Of a stretch of DNA of 64,000 bases, positions 8,149 to 16,198 are shown piece after piece (the first letter of the stretch is position 1; every line of letters starts with the position of its first letter). The notes beneath the pieces are model-generated. The model was not told the DNA's origin. It ran no database searches and saw only the letters and a program-made list of their open reading frames with translations. The position numbers and the translations under genes were made by a program. Source of the DNA: Cupriavidus taiwanensis LMG 19424 (GTDB lineage: Bacteria; Pseudomonadota; Gammaproteobacteria; Burkholderiales; Burkholderiaceae). Location: the NCBI RefSeq assembly GCF_000069785.1, contig NC_010528.1, positions 3,140,001-3,204,000 of the forward strand. Direction: 5' to 3'.

Positions 8149-9963
8149 TTACATCCACTCGGCCTCTTCACGCTGGCGCCGCTGCTCGCGGTCCTGGCGG
8201 AACATCTCTTCCAGCTCGTCGCGCGCCTGGCGAGCCAGCGAGACCAGCTTCTTCTGGTCGGTGTAGTGCGGGTAGAAGCGGTCGATCGCCTCGATGTTGT
8301 GGCGCCGGAACCGCAGCGCCACGTTGCGCGCCTCGCCGGGGTCGAAGCCCAGCCCTTCCAGCACGCGCCGGCCCAGCATCAGCGAACCCTCGAACATCTC
8401 GCGCTCGAACAGCTGCACGCCGCGGTCCTTGAGCTGGTAGACATGCGAGACATGGCGCGCGCGGGCGTAGATCTGCAGATCGGGGAAGCGCTCGCGCACG
8501 CGATCGATCAGCGCCAGGCTGTCGTCCATGCTGTCGATGGCAACCACCAGGATGCGCGCGTCGGCAATGCCGGCGGCCTCCAGCAGATCCAGCCGGGTGG
8601 CGTCGCCATAGAAGACCTTGAAGCCGTACTGACGCAGGAATTCGATCTGGTCCGGATCGTGGTCCAGCACCGTCACGCCCACGCCCTGGGTGTACAGCAG
8701 GCGCCCGATGATCTGGCCGAAGCGCCCGAAGCCGGCGATCAGCACCGGGTTGTGCTGCGGCGTGATGACCTCGTCCGGCCGCTTCTTGCCGGCGCCGATG
8801 CGCGGCGCCACCAGCCGGTCATAGGCCAGCAGCAGCAGCGGCGTGGCCACCATCGACAGCGCCACCACCAGCACCAGCAAGGCCTCGGTCTCGCGCGGCA
8901 GCAGCCCGGCACCGCCGGCGACGCCGAACACCACGAAGGCGAATTCCCCGCCCTGCGAAATCAGCAGCGCGAACAGCAGGCGCTGCCCGCGGGCAATCGC
9001 AAAATGCTTTGCCAGCAGCGCCAGCACCGTGGTCTTGGCCACCACGAAGGCGGCCACCAGGCCCATCACCAGCCAGGGCGAGCGCGCCAGCACGGCAAAG
9101 TCGATCGACATGCCGACCGCCATGAAAAACAGCCCCAGCAGCAGGCCCTTGAACGGCTCCAGGTCCGCCTCGAGGGCGTGGCGGTATTCCGAGTCGGCCA
9201 GCAGCACGCCGGCCAGGAAGGTGCCCAGCGCCATCGACAGCCCCACCGCGTCCATCATCAGCGCGATGCCCACCACCAGCAGCAGCGCAAAGGCCGTGAA
9301 CATCTCGCGCATGTCGGTCCGGGCGATAAACCGCAGCGCCGGGCGCACCAGGTAGCGGCCGCCGGCCACCACCGCGCCGATGACAGCCACGGCCTTGGCC
9401 GCCGCGAGCCAGCCGGCCGCGCCGGTGCCGGCACCTTCGGCGCCTTGCGTGGCCAGCAGTGGCAGCAGCGCGATCATCGGGATCGCGGCGATGTCCTGGA
9501 ACAGCAGGATGCCGAAGCTGGCCGCCCCCGCCGGCGTGCCGAACAGGTTGCGTTCGGTCAGCGTTGCCAGCGCGATCGCGGTGGACGACAGTGCCAGCCC
9601 CAGCCCGGCCACCAGCGCTACCTGCCAGGACGCGCCCGCCAGCGCCGCGGCCACGCCGATCACCAGCGCGCAGGCGGCAAGCTGCGCGCCGCCGTAGCCG
9701 AAGATGCTACGCCGCAGCGCCCACAGCTTGCGCGGCTCCAGTTCCAGCCCGATCACGAACATCATCAGCACCACGCCGAATTCGGAGAAGTGCAGGATCG
9801 ATTCGACATCGGTCACCAGGCGCAGCGCGAACGGCCCGATCGCCGCGCCGGCCAGCAGGTAGCCCAGCACCGCGCCCAGACCGCCGCGCCGCGCCAGCGG
9901 CACCGCCACCACCGCGGCGACCAGAAACACCAGCAGCGCAATCAGGAAGTCATGCTGGTTCAT
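8149..9963 (-). CDS. kefB: Monovalent cation:proton antiporter with TrkA-N domain (KefB/KefC type)
   Basis: A 604-residue inner-membrane protein: about 12-13 membrane segments of the Na+/H+ exchanger fold (residues 5-385), then a cytosolic Rossmann KTN/TrkA-N domain starting at GFGRFGQIIGRLL (about residue 417), and a charged helical tail. Such systems export potassium in exchange for protons, gated by glutathione adducts in E. coli KefC. A flavodoxin-like ancillary gene overlaps its start by 4 bp, as in kefF-kefC pairs, which supports the glutathione-gated reading. KefB versus KefC cannot be decided here. Confidence 0.85.
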   Translation of the reverse strand: MNQHDFLIALLVFLVAAVVAVPLARRGGLGAVLGYLLAGAAIGPFALRLVTDVESILHFSEFGVVLMMFVIGLELEPRKLWALRRSIFGYGGAQLAACALVIGVAAALAGASWQVALVAGLGLALSSTAIALATLTERNLFGTPAGAASFGILLFQDIAAIPMIALLPLLATQGAEGAGTGAAGWLAAAKAVAVIGAVVAGGRYLVRPALRFIARTDMREMFTAFALLLVVGIALMMDAVGLSMALGTFLAGVLLADSEYRHALEADLEPFKGLLLGLFFMAVGMSIDFAVLARSPWLVMGLVAAFVVAKTTVLALLAKHFAIARGQRLLFALLISQGGEFAFVVFGVAGGAGLLPRETEALLVLVVALSMVATPLLLLAYDRLVAPRIGAGKKRPDEVITPQHNPVLIAGFGRFGQIIGRLLYTQGVGVTVLDHDPDQIEFLRQYGFKVFYGDATRLDLLEAAGIADARILVVAIDSMDDSLALIDRVRERFPDLQIYARARHVSHVYQLKDRGVQLFEREMFEGSLMLGRRVLEGLGFDPGEARNVALRFRRHNIEAIDRFYPHYTDQKKLVSLARQARDELEEMFRQDREQRRQREEAEWM

Positions 9964-10514
9964 GCCTGCACCTCCGCCGGCACCGCATGGGTGCCCAGCC
10001 TTCCGCAGACGTGCGCGATATGGTCGGCCAGCGCCTGCGCGTCGGCGTTGTTGGCGTCATGCAGCACCACCGGCGGCAGCCAGGTCATGCCGCACAGCAA
10101 GGCGGTCTGCTCCAGCGGCAGCAGGAATTCGGCGATCGGGTGGCCATGCGTGCCTTCGGGCCCGTACGCGTCCGCCGTGCCGCCGGTGCTGACCACCGCC
10201 AGCAGCGACTTGCCGCGCAGCGCGGTGCCGCCGGGGCCATAGGCCCAGCCCGGTTCCAGCACTTCGTCCAGCCACAGCTTGAGCAGGGCCGGCACGCTGT
10301 ACCAGCGCACCGGGAATTGCAGCACGATGGTGTCAGAGACCGACAGCACGCGCTGTTCGGCAACGACATCGATGTCGTAGTCGACATAGCGCCGGTACAG
10401 GTCGCGTACCTGGACCTGCGGCAGCGAATCCAGGGCGTCGGCCAACGGCCGGTTGACGCGCGAGCGGCTGGGCGTCGGGTGCGCGTAAATCACAACGATG
10501 GGGGGCTCGGTCAT
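9960..10514 (-). CDS. kefF: KefF-like NAD(P)H quinone oxidoreductase (flavodoxin_2 family)
   Basis: A 184-residue flavodoxin-fold protein with IYAHPTPSRSRVNRPLADAL at the N-terminus, QFPVRWYSVPALLKLWLDEV in the middle and the substrate/FMN loop STGGTADAYGPEG. Members are FMN quinone reductases; KefF also serves as ancillary activator of KefC. Its stop overlaps the start of the antiporter gene by 4 bp, which indicates translational coupling. The ATG at 10514 was chosen over upstream codons because the flavodoxin fold begins at residue 5; the Shine-Dalgarno signal is weak. Confidence 0.82.
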   Translation of the reverse strand: MTEPPIVVIYAHPTPSRSRVNRPLADALDSLPQVQVRDLYRRYVDYDIDVVAEQRVLSVSDTIVLQFPVRWYSVPALLKLWLDEVLEPGWAYGPGGTALRGKSLLAVVSTGGTADAYGPEGTHGHPIAEFLLPLEQTALLCGMTWLPPVVLHDANNADAQALADHIAHVCGRLGTHAVPAEVQA

Positions 10515-10843
10515 CGAAAGGCGTTGGAGCTGACTGGTAGTAGGAAAGAACCGCGTAGGGACGAGGAATTGTCGCGTTGCACAAAATCCACAGCCAAGGA
10601 CGTGCAACAATTCATCACATTTTTTTAATCCATTGTTTTTATTCGACTTTATTTGCCAGCGTGGCAGGGCGTGGCTCTGTTGCGACGCAGGATGCTTACG
10701 TCAAACTGACAATTCCACTACAATACTTTTCGTGCTGCATCAAGTTGGTGTTTCCCCCGAGTCTCTCACGGGCTTTGGGAAAAGTGCCTGGAAAAACACC
10801 GCCGCAGTGCTATTTTTATCTGACTGCACCGGAAGGAATCATC
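10515..10843. other. Divergent intergenic region with inverted repeat and structured leader
   Basis: No gene is seen. The region is relatively A+T-rich. It contains a bulged 12-bp inverted repeat (10566-10582 with 10602-10613) followed by a T-run at 10621-10627, a -10-like TACAAT at 10720-10725 for the acetyltransferase gene with only a poor -35, and a potential leader stem pairing 10747-10753 with 10794-10800. Confidence 0.5.
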
Positions 10844-11542
10844 GTGAACCCGCTCGAACTGAGCAAGGCCGTCGGCGCACTGACCGACGAAGATCTGCGC
10901 AAGGCAGCCGAAGCCGCCCAAGCCGCCCATCGCGCCACCGTCCTGGTGCGCGAGCTGTCGGCCCACCACCGCTCGCGCCTGCTGAAGCATTTCCTCGCGC
11001 TCGGCGAGGAGGATCGCCTGCTCCGTTTCGGCCAGTCGGTGGGCGACCACGTGATCGAAGCCTACGTCGACAGCATCGACTTCGACCATGACAGCGTGTT
11101 CGGCGTCTACGACGACAAGCTCGAGCTGATCGGCGTGGGGCATTTCGCCAACCTGCGCGACAACGCCCAGGGACGCGTGGCGGAGTTCGGCGTGTCGGTG
11201 TCGGGCAGCGCCCGCGGCCGAGGCATCGGCAGCGCGCTGTTCGAGCGTGCCGCCATCCATGGCCGCAATACCAACGTCCGCACGCTGTACATGCACTGCC
11301 TGTCGCGCAATGCCGCGATGATGCACATCGCCAAGAAGGCCGGCATGAAGGTCCAGTACGCCTACGGCGAAGCCGACGCCTACCTGGAGCTGCCCCCGGC
11401 GGATACCGCCAGCCGCCTGAGCGAGGCGCTGGACGAACAGCTCGCCGACCTGGACTACGCCGTGCGCCGCAACCTGCGCGACGCACGCCGCTTCGGCCTG
11501 CGCTTCTGGCGCACCATGGTGCCGCAGAAGCATACCGCCTGA
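10844..11542 (+). CDS. GNAT family N-acetyltransferase
   Basis: A 232-residue protein with a central GNAT domain (about residues 55-175). The acetyl-CoA-binding loop is visible as RGRGIGSALFERA, fitting the R/Q-x2-G-x-G/A pattern, preceded by beta strands EFGVSVSGS. The acceptor is not predictable. The GTG start at 10844 was chosen because GGAAGGA lies six bases before it; the open frame upstream to 10577 lacks any such signal and is low-complexity read-through. It converges with the Lrp gene onto a shared terminator. Confidence 0.85.
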   Translation: MNPLELSKAVGALTDEDLRKAAEAAQAAHRATVLVRELSAHHRSRLLKHFLALGEEDRLLRFGQSVGDHVIEAYVDSIDFDHDSVFGVYDDKLELIGVGHFANLRDNAQGRVAEFGVSVSGSARGRGIGSALFERAAIHGRNTNVRTLYMHCLSRNAAMMHIAKKAGMKVQYAYGEADAYLELPPADTASRLSEALDEQLADLDYAVRRNLRDARRFGLRFWRTMVPQKHTA

Positions 11543-11575
11543 CCGGCCTGGCTCACGAGCCGCACGGCCCAGACA

Positions 11576-11606
11576 AAAACGGCGCATCGCAACGATGCGC
11601 CGTTTT
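11576..11606. terminator. Bidirectional intrinsic terminator
   Basis: A perfect 14-bp inverted repeat (11576-11589 with 11593-11606) with a 3-base loop. Its ends are AAAA and TTTT, so it gives a U-tract in both directions. It lies between the convergent acetyltransferase and Lrp-type genes and should end both transcripts. Confidence 0.9.
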
Positions 11607-11625
11607 GCTTTGCGGGCCCGCCTGC

Positions 11626-12120
11626 TCAGGCCGCGCCGCCCACCGGCAACGCCGTGGTGTCCTTGATGCTTTCGAGCGCGAAGCTCGAGCGCACGTCGAT
11701 CACCGACGGGTGCGCCAGCAGCTGTTCCTGCATGAAGCGCGCGAAGTGCTCCATGTCCTCGACATAGACCTTGAGCAGCAGGTCCATCTCGCCGGTCATG
11801 GCATGGCAGGCCGCCACTTCCGGCCACACGGCGATGGAGGCGCGGAACAGGTCCAGCGGGGCCTTGCCCTTGGGGGCGCCGCCATGCTTTTCCAGCCGCA
11901 CATTGATATAGGCCAGCAGGCCGAGGCCAATCTTGTTGGGCTCCAGCAGTGCCGCGTACTGCCGGATCACGCCGATCTCTTCCAGCCGACGGATGCGGCG
12001 CAGGCAGGGGCTGGGCGACAGGTTCACGCGCTCGGCCACCTCCAGGTTGGTCAACCGCCCGTTGGTCTGCAGCACTTCCAGGATCTTCCGGTCGATCTTG
12101 TCCAACTCCACCTTGCTCAC
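11626..12120 (-). CDS. Lrp/AsnC family transcriptional regulator
   Basis: A 164-residue regulator: N-terminal winged helix-turn-helix (DKIDRKILEVLQTNGRLTNL and LSPSPCLRRIRRLEEIGVI) and a C-terminal RAM/AsnC effector domain (about residues 70-150, AMTGEMDLLLKVYVEDM). It resembles the general Lrp of beta-proteobacteria, which respond to amino acids. The GTG at 12120 has a GGAG about 11 bases upstream; an in-frame TTG at 12153 would add 11 residues but has no ribosome-binding site. No dedicated target gene is adjacent. Confidence 0.88.
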   Translation of the reverse strand: MSKVELDKIDRKILEVLQTNGRLTNLEVAERVNLSPSPCLRRIRRLEEIGVIRQYAALLEPNKIGLGLLAYINVRLEKHGGAPKGKAPLDLFRASIAVWPEVAACHAMTGEMDLLLKVYVEDMEHFARFMQEQLLAHPSVIDVRSSFALESIKDTTALPVGGAA

Positions 12121-12450
12121 GATATTGTTGCTCCGCAATATGTTTATTGGCAATTTTTTTGCGCAAATTTAGCAAGCCGTGCACAAGTACGCAATTTTTT
12201 GTGAAATTACATCCGATTGGCATGAGATTTTGTGGGGTCGACAGCCTTATCGGTCACTCATGCGTCGGCCGGTCGGGCCGGGCAATTTCCCTGTCTGGGG
12301 GCGCTGCCGGTGTCGCGGACGCGCCCGCTGACCGAACCACGGGCAAGGTGGTACCCAGGTCCGGCAAACGGGGAAGCGGCATTCTAAGGGCGTTTGCGCC
12401 CGCGCCAGCGCGTAACTGCAGTAAAGCGGTCCGCGCTGTCCGCTGAACGG
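12121..12450. other. Intergenic stretch upstream of the Lrp-type gene
   Basis: About 330 bases with no credible gene. The 60 bases next to the Lrp start are A+T-rich with several T-runs, which would suit a promoter, but I cannot place convincing -35/-10 hexamers. The rest is G+C-rich and I see nothing else in it up to the terminator of the EF-hand gene. Confidence 0.5.
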
Positions 12451-12451
12451 A

Positions 12452-12486
12452 CAAAAAAAGCGCGCGGCCCTCAGGCTCGCGCGCTT
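12452..12486 (-). terminator. Intrinsic terminator of the EF-hand gene
   Basis: A 9-bp stem (12458-12466 with 12478-12486) with an 11-base loop that can itself pair GCC with GGC. On the minus strand it is followed by a run of seven U residues. It lies about 50 bases after the stop of the EF-hand gene. Confidence 0.85.
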
Positions 12487-12534
12487 GGTGGATTCACCGG
12501 CAGCGGCGCGCAGGCGCGCCGCCGCGGGGCCTGG

Positions 12535-13140
12535 TCAGCCGCCGCTGGTCGACGGGGCCGCCGGATTGGCCGGAGCCGGCTGGCTGCCCGGGGCGGGGCC
12601 GCGGTCGCCGCGATGGGGACCGTCGCGGTGCATCTTCTCCATGCCGGCGCGGATTTCGTCGCGGGTGAGCTTGCCGTCGCGGTTGGCGTCGAGCTGATCA
12701 AAGCGCTTGGCCAGGCGCGGCAAGCCGGCATTGGCTTCCGCCTTGGTCAGCGCGCCATCGCCGTTCTTGTCGGCGGCCTTGAACTTCTCGTCGAAGGCCG
12801 CCTGCATGCGTGCGTGATGCTCGGCCATCGCTGCCTTGCGGTGCGCGTCCATCTCGGACTTGTCGATCTTGCCGTCGCGGTTAGTGTCGAGCTTGTTGAA
12901 CCATGCGTCGGCCTCGGCCTTGGAGATGGCGCCATCGCCGTCGGTATCGATGGCCTTCATCCACATGCCGCCACCATGGTGGCGATGGTGGTGCCCCATG
13001 CCGTGCTTGCCGTCCGGTGCCGGCGATGCGCCCGGTGCAGCGGGCGCACTGGCCTGGGCAAAGGCGCCGCCGGCGACCAGCAGCGCGGCCGAGGCGGCCA
13101 GGAACTGTTTCAGGATCTGCGGCTTGTGATTGCGTTGCAT
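12535..13140 (-). CDS. Secreted EF-hand calcium-binding protein
   Basis: A 201-residue protein with an N-terminal signal peptide (cleavage likely after GGAFA, residue 28), a His/Gly-rich linker (HGMGHHHRHHGGG), and four EF-hand loops: DTDGDGAISKAE, DTNRDGKIDKSE, DKNGDGALTKAE and DANRDGKLTRDE. All loops keep Asp at positions 1, 3 (or Asn) and 5 and Glu at 12, so calcium binding is expected. The C-terminus is Pro-rich and disordered. Location should be periplasmic or extracellular; it neighbours gspC, but a link with type II secretion is only positional. Confidence 0.85.
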   Translation of the reverse strand: MQRNHKPQILKQFLAASAALLVAGGAFAQASAPAAPGASPAPDGKHGMGHHHRHHGGGMWMKAIDTDGDGAISKAEADAWFNKLDTNRDGKIDKSEMDAHRKAAMAEHHARMQAAFDEKFKAADKNGDGALTKAEANAGLPRLAKRFDQLDANRDGKLTRDEIRAGMEKMHRDGPHRGDRGPAPGSQPAPANPAAPSTSGG

Positions 13141-13294
13141 GTCGTGCTCCTTTTCATCACGTTGGCATGTACGGATTAGAACGCAGACGATGCAGCGAAG
13201 TTGGCGCTTTTAATACGATGTTACCCGCCTCACTGAAAGCCGCGGGCGGCGTAAGGGAACGCAAGCAAGCGCGAATATTCGAGGTGCCTGCCGC

Positions 13295-14062
13295 CTAGGG
13301 CTGCACTTTCGGCACGAGCTGGCCTTCATCGGCCGCCTCGGGCGAGATGCCTGGCTGGACCGATGGTGCCGGCTGGACCGGCTGGACCGACGGTGCCGGC
13401 TGAACCGGTTGTGGCTGGGGCTGAGGCGGGACTTGGGGCTGCACTTGGGATTGCGGCTGCGGCTGGGCCTGTTGCCCGGGCGGCTGGCCGCGCGGCGGCT
13501 GGGCCGGTGCGGCTTGTGCGGCAGCCTGCGCCGGGGGCGGCATGGGCGTGGCCAGGGGCGCCGCCGCGCCGGCGGGCGGCGTCGGCAGCGGGCTGGCGGC
13601 ACGTGGCGCACCGCGCGTGGCCGCCGCCTGCAGCGGCAAGGCGATTTCCTGGCGTACGCCGTTGCGCTCGATCACCACCGCGCGCTGACGGACTTCCACC
13701 AGGCGGATCTGCGGCGCGAGGTCGGCACCCATGCGCACCGCCTTGGCCGGGCCGCCATCGATGGACACGATTGCCGCGCTGGCGCCACCGCCGAGTTCGG
13801 CCACCACGCCTAGCAGCTGCACGTTGCTCGGCCCGGCCTGGGCGGAGCCGCCGAACAGTGTCGCGATCGCGCCGGTTTCGACTGCCTCGGTCTGCGCCAC
13901 GCGCGCGCTCTTGGGCACCGGAATGGTCCGCATCGCACTGAACGTCAGCACCCAGTAGGTGACCAGCGCGCACAGCGCGATGAACAGCGCCACGCTGGCC
14001 AGGCGCGGCAGCCACAGCGCGGAGGCATCGAAGCGGAACGAAGGCCGGAGGGACAATTGCAT
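13295..14062 (-). CDS. gspC: Type II secretion inner-membrane protein GspC
   Basis: A 255-residue bitopic protein: cytosolic N-terminus, one membrane helix (about residues 17-40, LASVALFIALCALVTYWVL), a periplasmic homology-region domain (about residues 50-130, VQLLGVVAELGG and APQIRLVEV), then a long Ala/Pro/Gln-rich tail to the end. GspC links the inner-membrane platform to secretin GspD. There is no PDZ or coiled-coil C-terminus as in many GspC; the tail replaces it. It is transcribed away from gspG and is separated from it by hmp and nsrR. The ATG at 14062 puts the membrane helix at the usual distance. Confidence 0.88.
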   Translation of the reverse strand: MQLSLRPSFRFDASALWLPRLASVALFIALCALVTYWVLTFSAMRTIPVPKSARVAQTEAVETGAIATLFGGSAQAGPSNVQLLGVVAELGGGASAAIVSIDGGPAKAVRMGADLAPQIRLVEVRQRAVVIERNGVRQEIALPLQAAATRGAPRAASPLPTPPAGAAAPLATPMPPPAQAAAQAAPAQPPRGQPPGQQAQPQPQSQVQPQVPPQPQPQPVQPAPSVQPVQPAPSVQPGISPEAADEGQLVPKVQP

Positions 14063-14188
14063 GGATCGGGACCCTGGATACCCGCCGCGGCGGGTCATGG
14101 CGCGAGAGCGCGGACGCGCCAAGCGTACCAGAGCCCCATGACGCTGTCTGCCGCGCCGGCGATGCTGACGCCGGCCCGGCCGGGGCGC

Positions 14189-15409
14189 TTACAGCAGGTC
14201 GTCCAGCAGGTCGGGGCCGAACACCTCGCGCTCGATATGCGCCACCGGCACGCCCGCGCTGAGCAGCGCGTGACGCTGCGCCTGCATGAAGCCGAGCGGC
14301 CCGCACAGGTAGAAGCGGCCGTCGATGAAGCGTTGCAGGTCGGGCTGACGCAGCATGTCGGTCAGCGGCATGGTGCCGGCGTGGTCGTAATCGCGGCCTG
14401 CGGCGTCGCCGGCTTGCGGGAATTCGTAGCTGATGTGCGTGACCAGTCCCGGCATGCGCTCGCGCGCCCATTGCAGGTCGGCGCGATGGGCATGGTGGTG
14501 GCCGTCGCGCGCGGCGTGGGCGAACAGCACGGGCCGCTGCGAGCCTTGCGCGGCCAGCGTGCGCAGCACCGACAGCATCGGCGTGATGCCGATCCCGCCC
14601 GACAGCAGCACCAGCGGGCGGCGGCTCTCCAGCGCGGGGGTGAACTCGCCGAACGGCGCGCTCACCCTGAGCTCGGCGCCCTCGTGGGCGTTGGCGTGCA
14701 GCCAGTTGGACACCGCCCCGGCCGGCGTGGCCTGGTCGCCGTCCTCGCGCTTGACCGAGATGCGCCAGGTCGGCAGTCCGGCCTCGGCCGACAGCGAGTA
14801 CTGGCGCAGCTGGCGCGTGCCATGGTCCAGGCGCGCCTCGACGCTGATGTACTGGCCCGGGCGGAATTCGCGCAGCGGCTGGCCGTCGGCCGCGGCCAGC
14901 GTCAGTGCCACCACCTGGGCGCCCTGCGCCTCTCGGCGCACCACGCGCACCGGCATCAGTTCGCCGGCGGCCACGCCGGTGCGCTGGTACAGGCGCGCCT
15001 CGGCGGCGATGAGTTCTCCGGCGAGCAGCCAGTAGGCCTCGTCCCAGGCCGCCAGCAGCGGCGGCGTGGCGGCTTCGCCCAGCACCGCCGAGATCGCGCC
15101 GAGCAGGTGGCGGCCGACGATCGGATAGTGCGCCGGCGTGATGCCCACGGCCGCATGCTTGTGCACGATGCGTTCGACCACCGGCCCAAGCGCCGCCGCG
15201 TTGTCGATGTTGGCGGCGTAGGCGAACACCGCCGACGCCAGCGACTGCTGCTGGCTGCCGTTGGCCTGGTTGCCCATGTTGAACAGCTGGGTCAGTTCGG
15301 GCCGGTCGGCGAACATCTCGCGGTAGAAATGCGTGGTGATGGCCAGGCCGTGCTCGCGCAGCACGGGCACGCTTGCATCGATATAGGGGCGGGAAGCAGC
15401 GGACAGCAT
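14189..15409 (-). CDS. hmp: Flavohemoglobin (nitric oxide dioxygenase)
   Basis: A 406-residue flavohemoprotein that oxidises NO to nitrate with NADH. It has an N-terminal globin domain (residues 1-145; FYREMF with the distal Tyr, QQQSLA with distal Gln, proximal His in HKHAAVGI), then an FAD-binding domain (RQYSLS near residue 200) and NAD-binding domain (GGIGITPMLSVL near 265, CGPLGFM near 370), ending in EVFGPD. It is divergent in sequence from the structurally known FHP of Cupriavidus necator, so it may be a paralogue. It lies downstream of nsrR and has an NsrR-like site before it. Confidence 0.93.
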   Translation of the reverse strand: MLSAASRPYIDASVPVLREHGLAITTHFYREMFADRPELTQLFNMGNQANGSQQQSLASAVFAYAANIDNAAALGPVVERIVHKHAAVGITPAHYPIVGRHLLGAISAVLGEAATPPLLAAWDEAYWLLAGELIAAEARLYQRTGVAAGELMPVRVVRREAQGAQVVALTLAAADGQPLREFRPGQYISVEARLDHGTRQLRQYSLSAEAGLPTWRISVKREDGDQATPAGAVSNWLHANAHEGAELRVSAPFGEFTPALESRRPLVLLSGGIGITPMLSVLRTLAAQGSQRPVLFAHAARDGHHHAHRADLQWARERMPGLVTHISYEFPQAGDAAGRDYDHAGTMPLTDMLRQPDLQRFIDGRFYLCGPLGFMQAQRHALLSAGVPVAHIEREVFGPDLLDDLL

Positions 15410-15430
15410 CAGGTATCACTCCGTTTTATT

Positions 15431-15449
15431 CATGCAGAAAATATGCATG
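15431..15449 (-). promoter_or_regulatory. Putative NsrR operator upstream of hmp
   Basis: A perfect inverted repeat CATGCA-N7-TGCATG in an A+T-rich setting, 22 bases upstream of the hmp start. It resembles the ATGCAT-type half-sites described for NsrR operators. The nsrR gene is adjacent, which makes NO-dependent derepression of hmp the natural reading. Confidence 0.65.
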
Positions 15450-15502
15450 TTTTTGGACAACAAAAAACCGGCATTCGCCGGCCACGCGCGGATTCCGTCC
15501 GC

Positions 15503-15955
15503 TCAGGCCGAACGCCGGTCCAGGAAATCACGATGCAGGCGGATGATCGATTCGGCGGTGTGGCTGCCGCTGACATCGGCCAGCGTGACGTCGTCGAGCG
15601 CGCGGTAGAAGGCTTGCTCGGCCACGTCCAGCGCGCGCTTCAGGTGGCAGTTGCCGTGCAGCGCGCAAGGCGGGTTGTCGCAGTCGATCACCGGCCGGTG
15701 CCCTTCCAGCTCGCGCAGGATGGTGCCGATGGTGAGGCGCTCGGCGCCCGGGCCCAGCTGCAGGCCGCCATGGCGGCCGCGCGTGGCGCTGACCCAGCCC
15801 AGCTTCGACAGACGCGCCGCCACCTTGACCAGGTGGTTGTGCGAGATGCCGAACTGCTGGCCCACCTCGGCGATCGTGATCGGCCGGCTGCCGTCGCCAC
15901 GGGCGACGTACATCAACAGGCGCAGCGCATAGTCGGAGAAGCGGGTCAGTTGCAT
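15503..15955 (-). CDS. nsrR: NO-sensing Rrf2 family repressor NsrR
   Basis: A 150-residue Rrf2 protein. The N-terminal winged helix begins MQLTRFSDYALRLLMY as in NsrR, and three cysteines in C-x4-C-x5-C spacing (DCDNPPCALHGNC, about residues 92-104) are positioned to hold the iron-sulfur cluster that senses nitric oxide. IscR-type regulators have a different cysteine pattern. It is upstream of hmp on the same strand with about 90 bp between; putative NsrR sites lie before both genes. Confidence 0.88.
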   Translation of the reverse strand: MQLTRFSDYALRLLMYVARGDGSRPITIAEVGQQFGISHNHLVKVAARLSKLGWVSATRGRHGGLQLGPGAERLTIGTILRELEGHRPVIDCDNPPCALHGNCHLKRALDVAEQAFYRALDDVTLADVSGSHTAESIIRLHRDFLDRRSA

Positions 15956-15973
15956 CGTGGTGCTATGTTAAAA

Positions 15974-15996
15974 AAAGATGCATCTAGGATGCAAGT
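15974..15996 (-). promoter_or_regulatory. Putative NsrR autoregulatory site
   Basis: The palindrome AGATGCATCT (15976-15985) is followed on the plus strand by a second GATGCA word (15988-15993), about 20-40 bases upstream of the nsrR start. The ATGCA core is the same as in the hmp site. Weaker evidence than the hmp operator because the half-site spacing is not canonical. Confidence 0.45.
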
Positions 15997-16198
15997 TATT
16001 TCTGGCGCAGGCGTGCTACGGTTCGGGGTCGCCAAAAGGGTCTGGCGCATTTTGTGATTCACAGCAAACTTTCCTGCGGCCCGTGCAGGGCCCGCCCATA
16101 AAAGAGTCATAAGGCGCCGGTTATACTGATTGGCGAACCCGGCCCCGCCAGTGCCCTGGCGCGGGTCCCGCCATTCCAGCAATGAGGTCTTACCAACA

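Noticed and set aside
8266..10242. Plus-strand open frame of 658 codons opposite the KefB-like gene
   Set aside because: Low-complexity Gln/Arg/His protein with no domain; the minus-strand antiporter is clear.
12121..12153. Extended Lrp start at TTG 12153
   Set aside because: No ribosome-binding site and A+T-rich promoter-like sequence; GTG at 12120 has GGAG upstream and fits family length.
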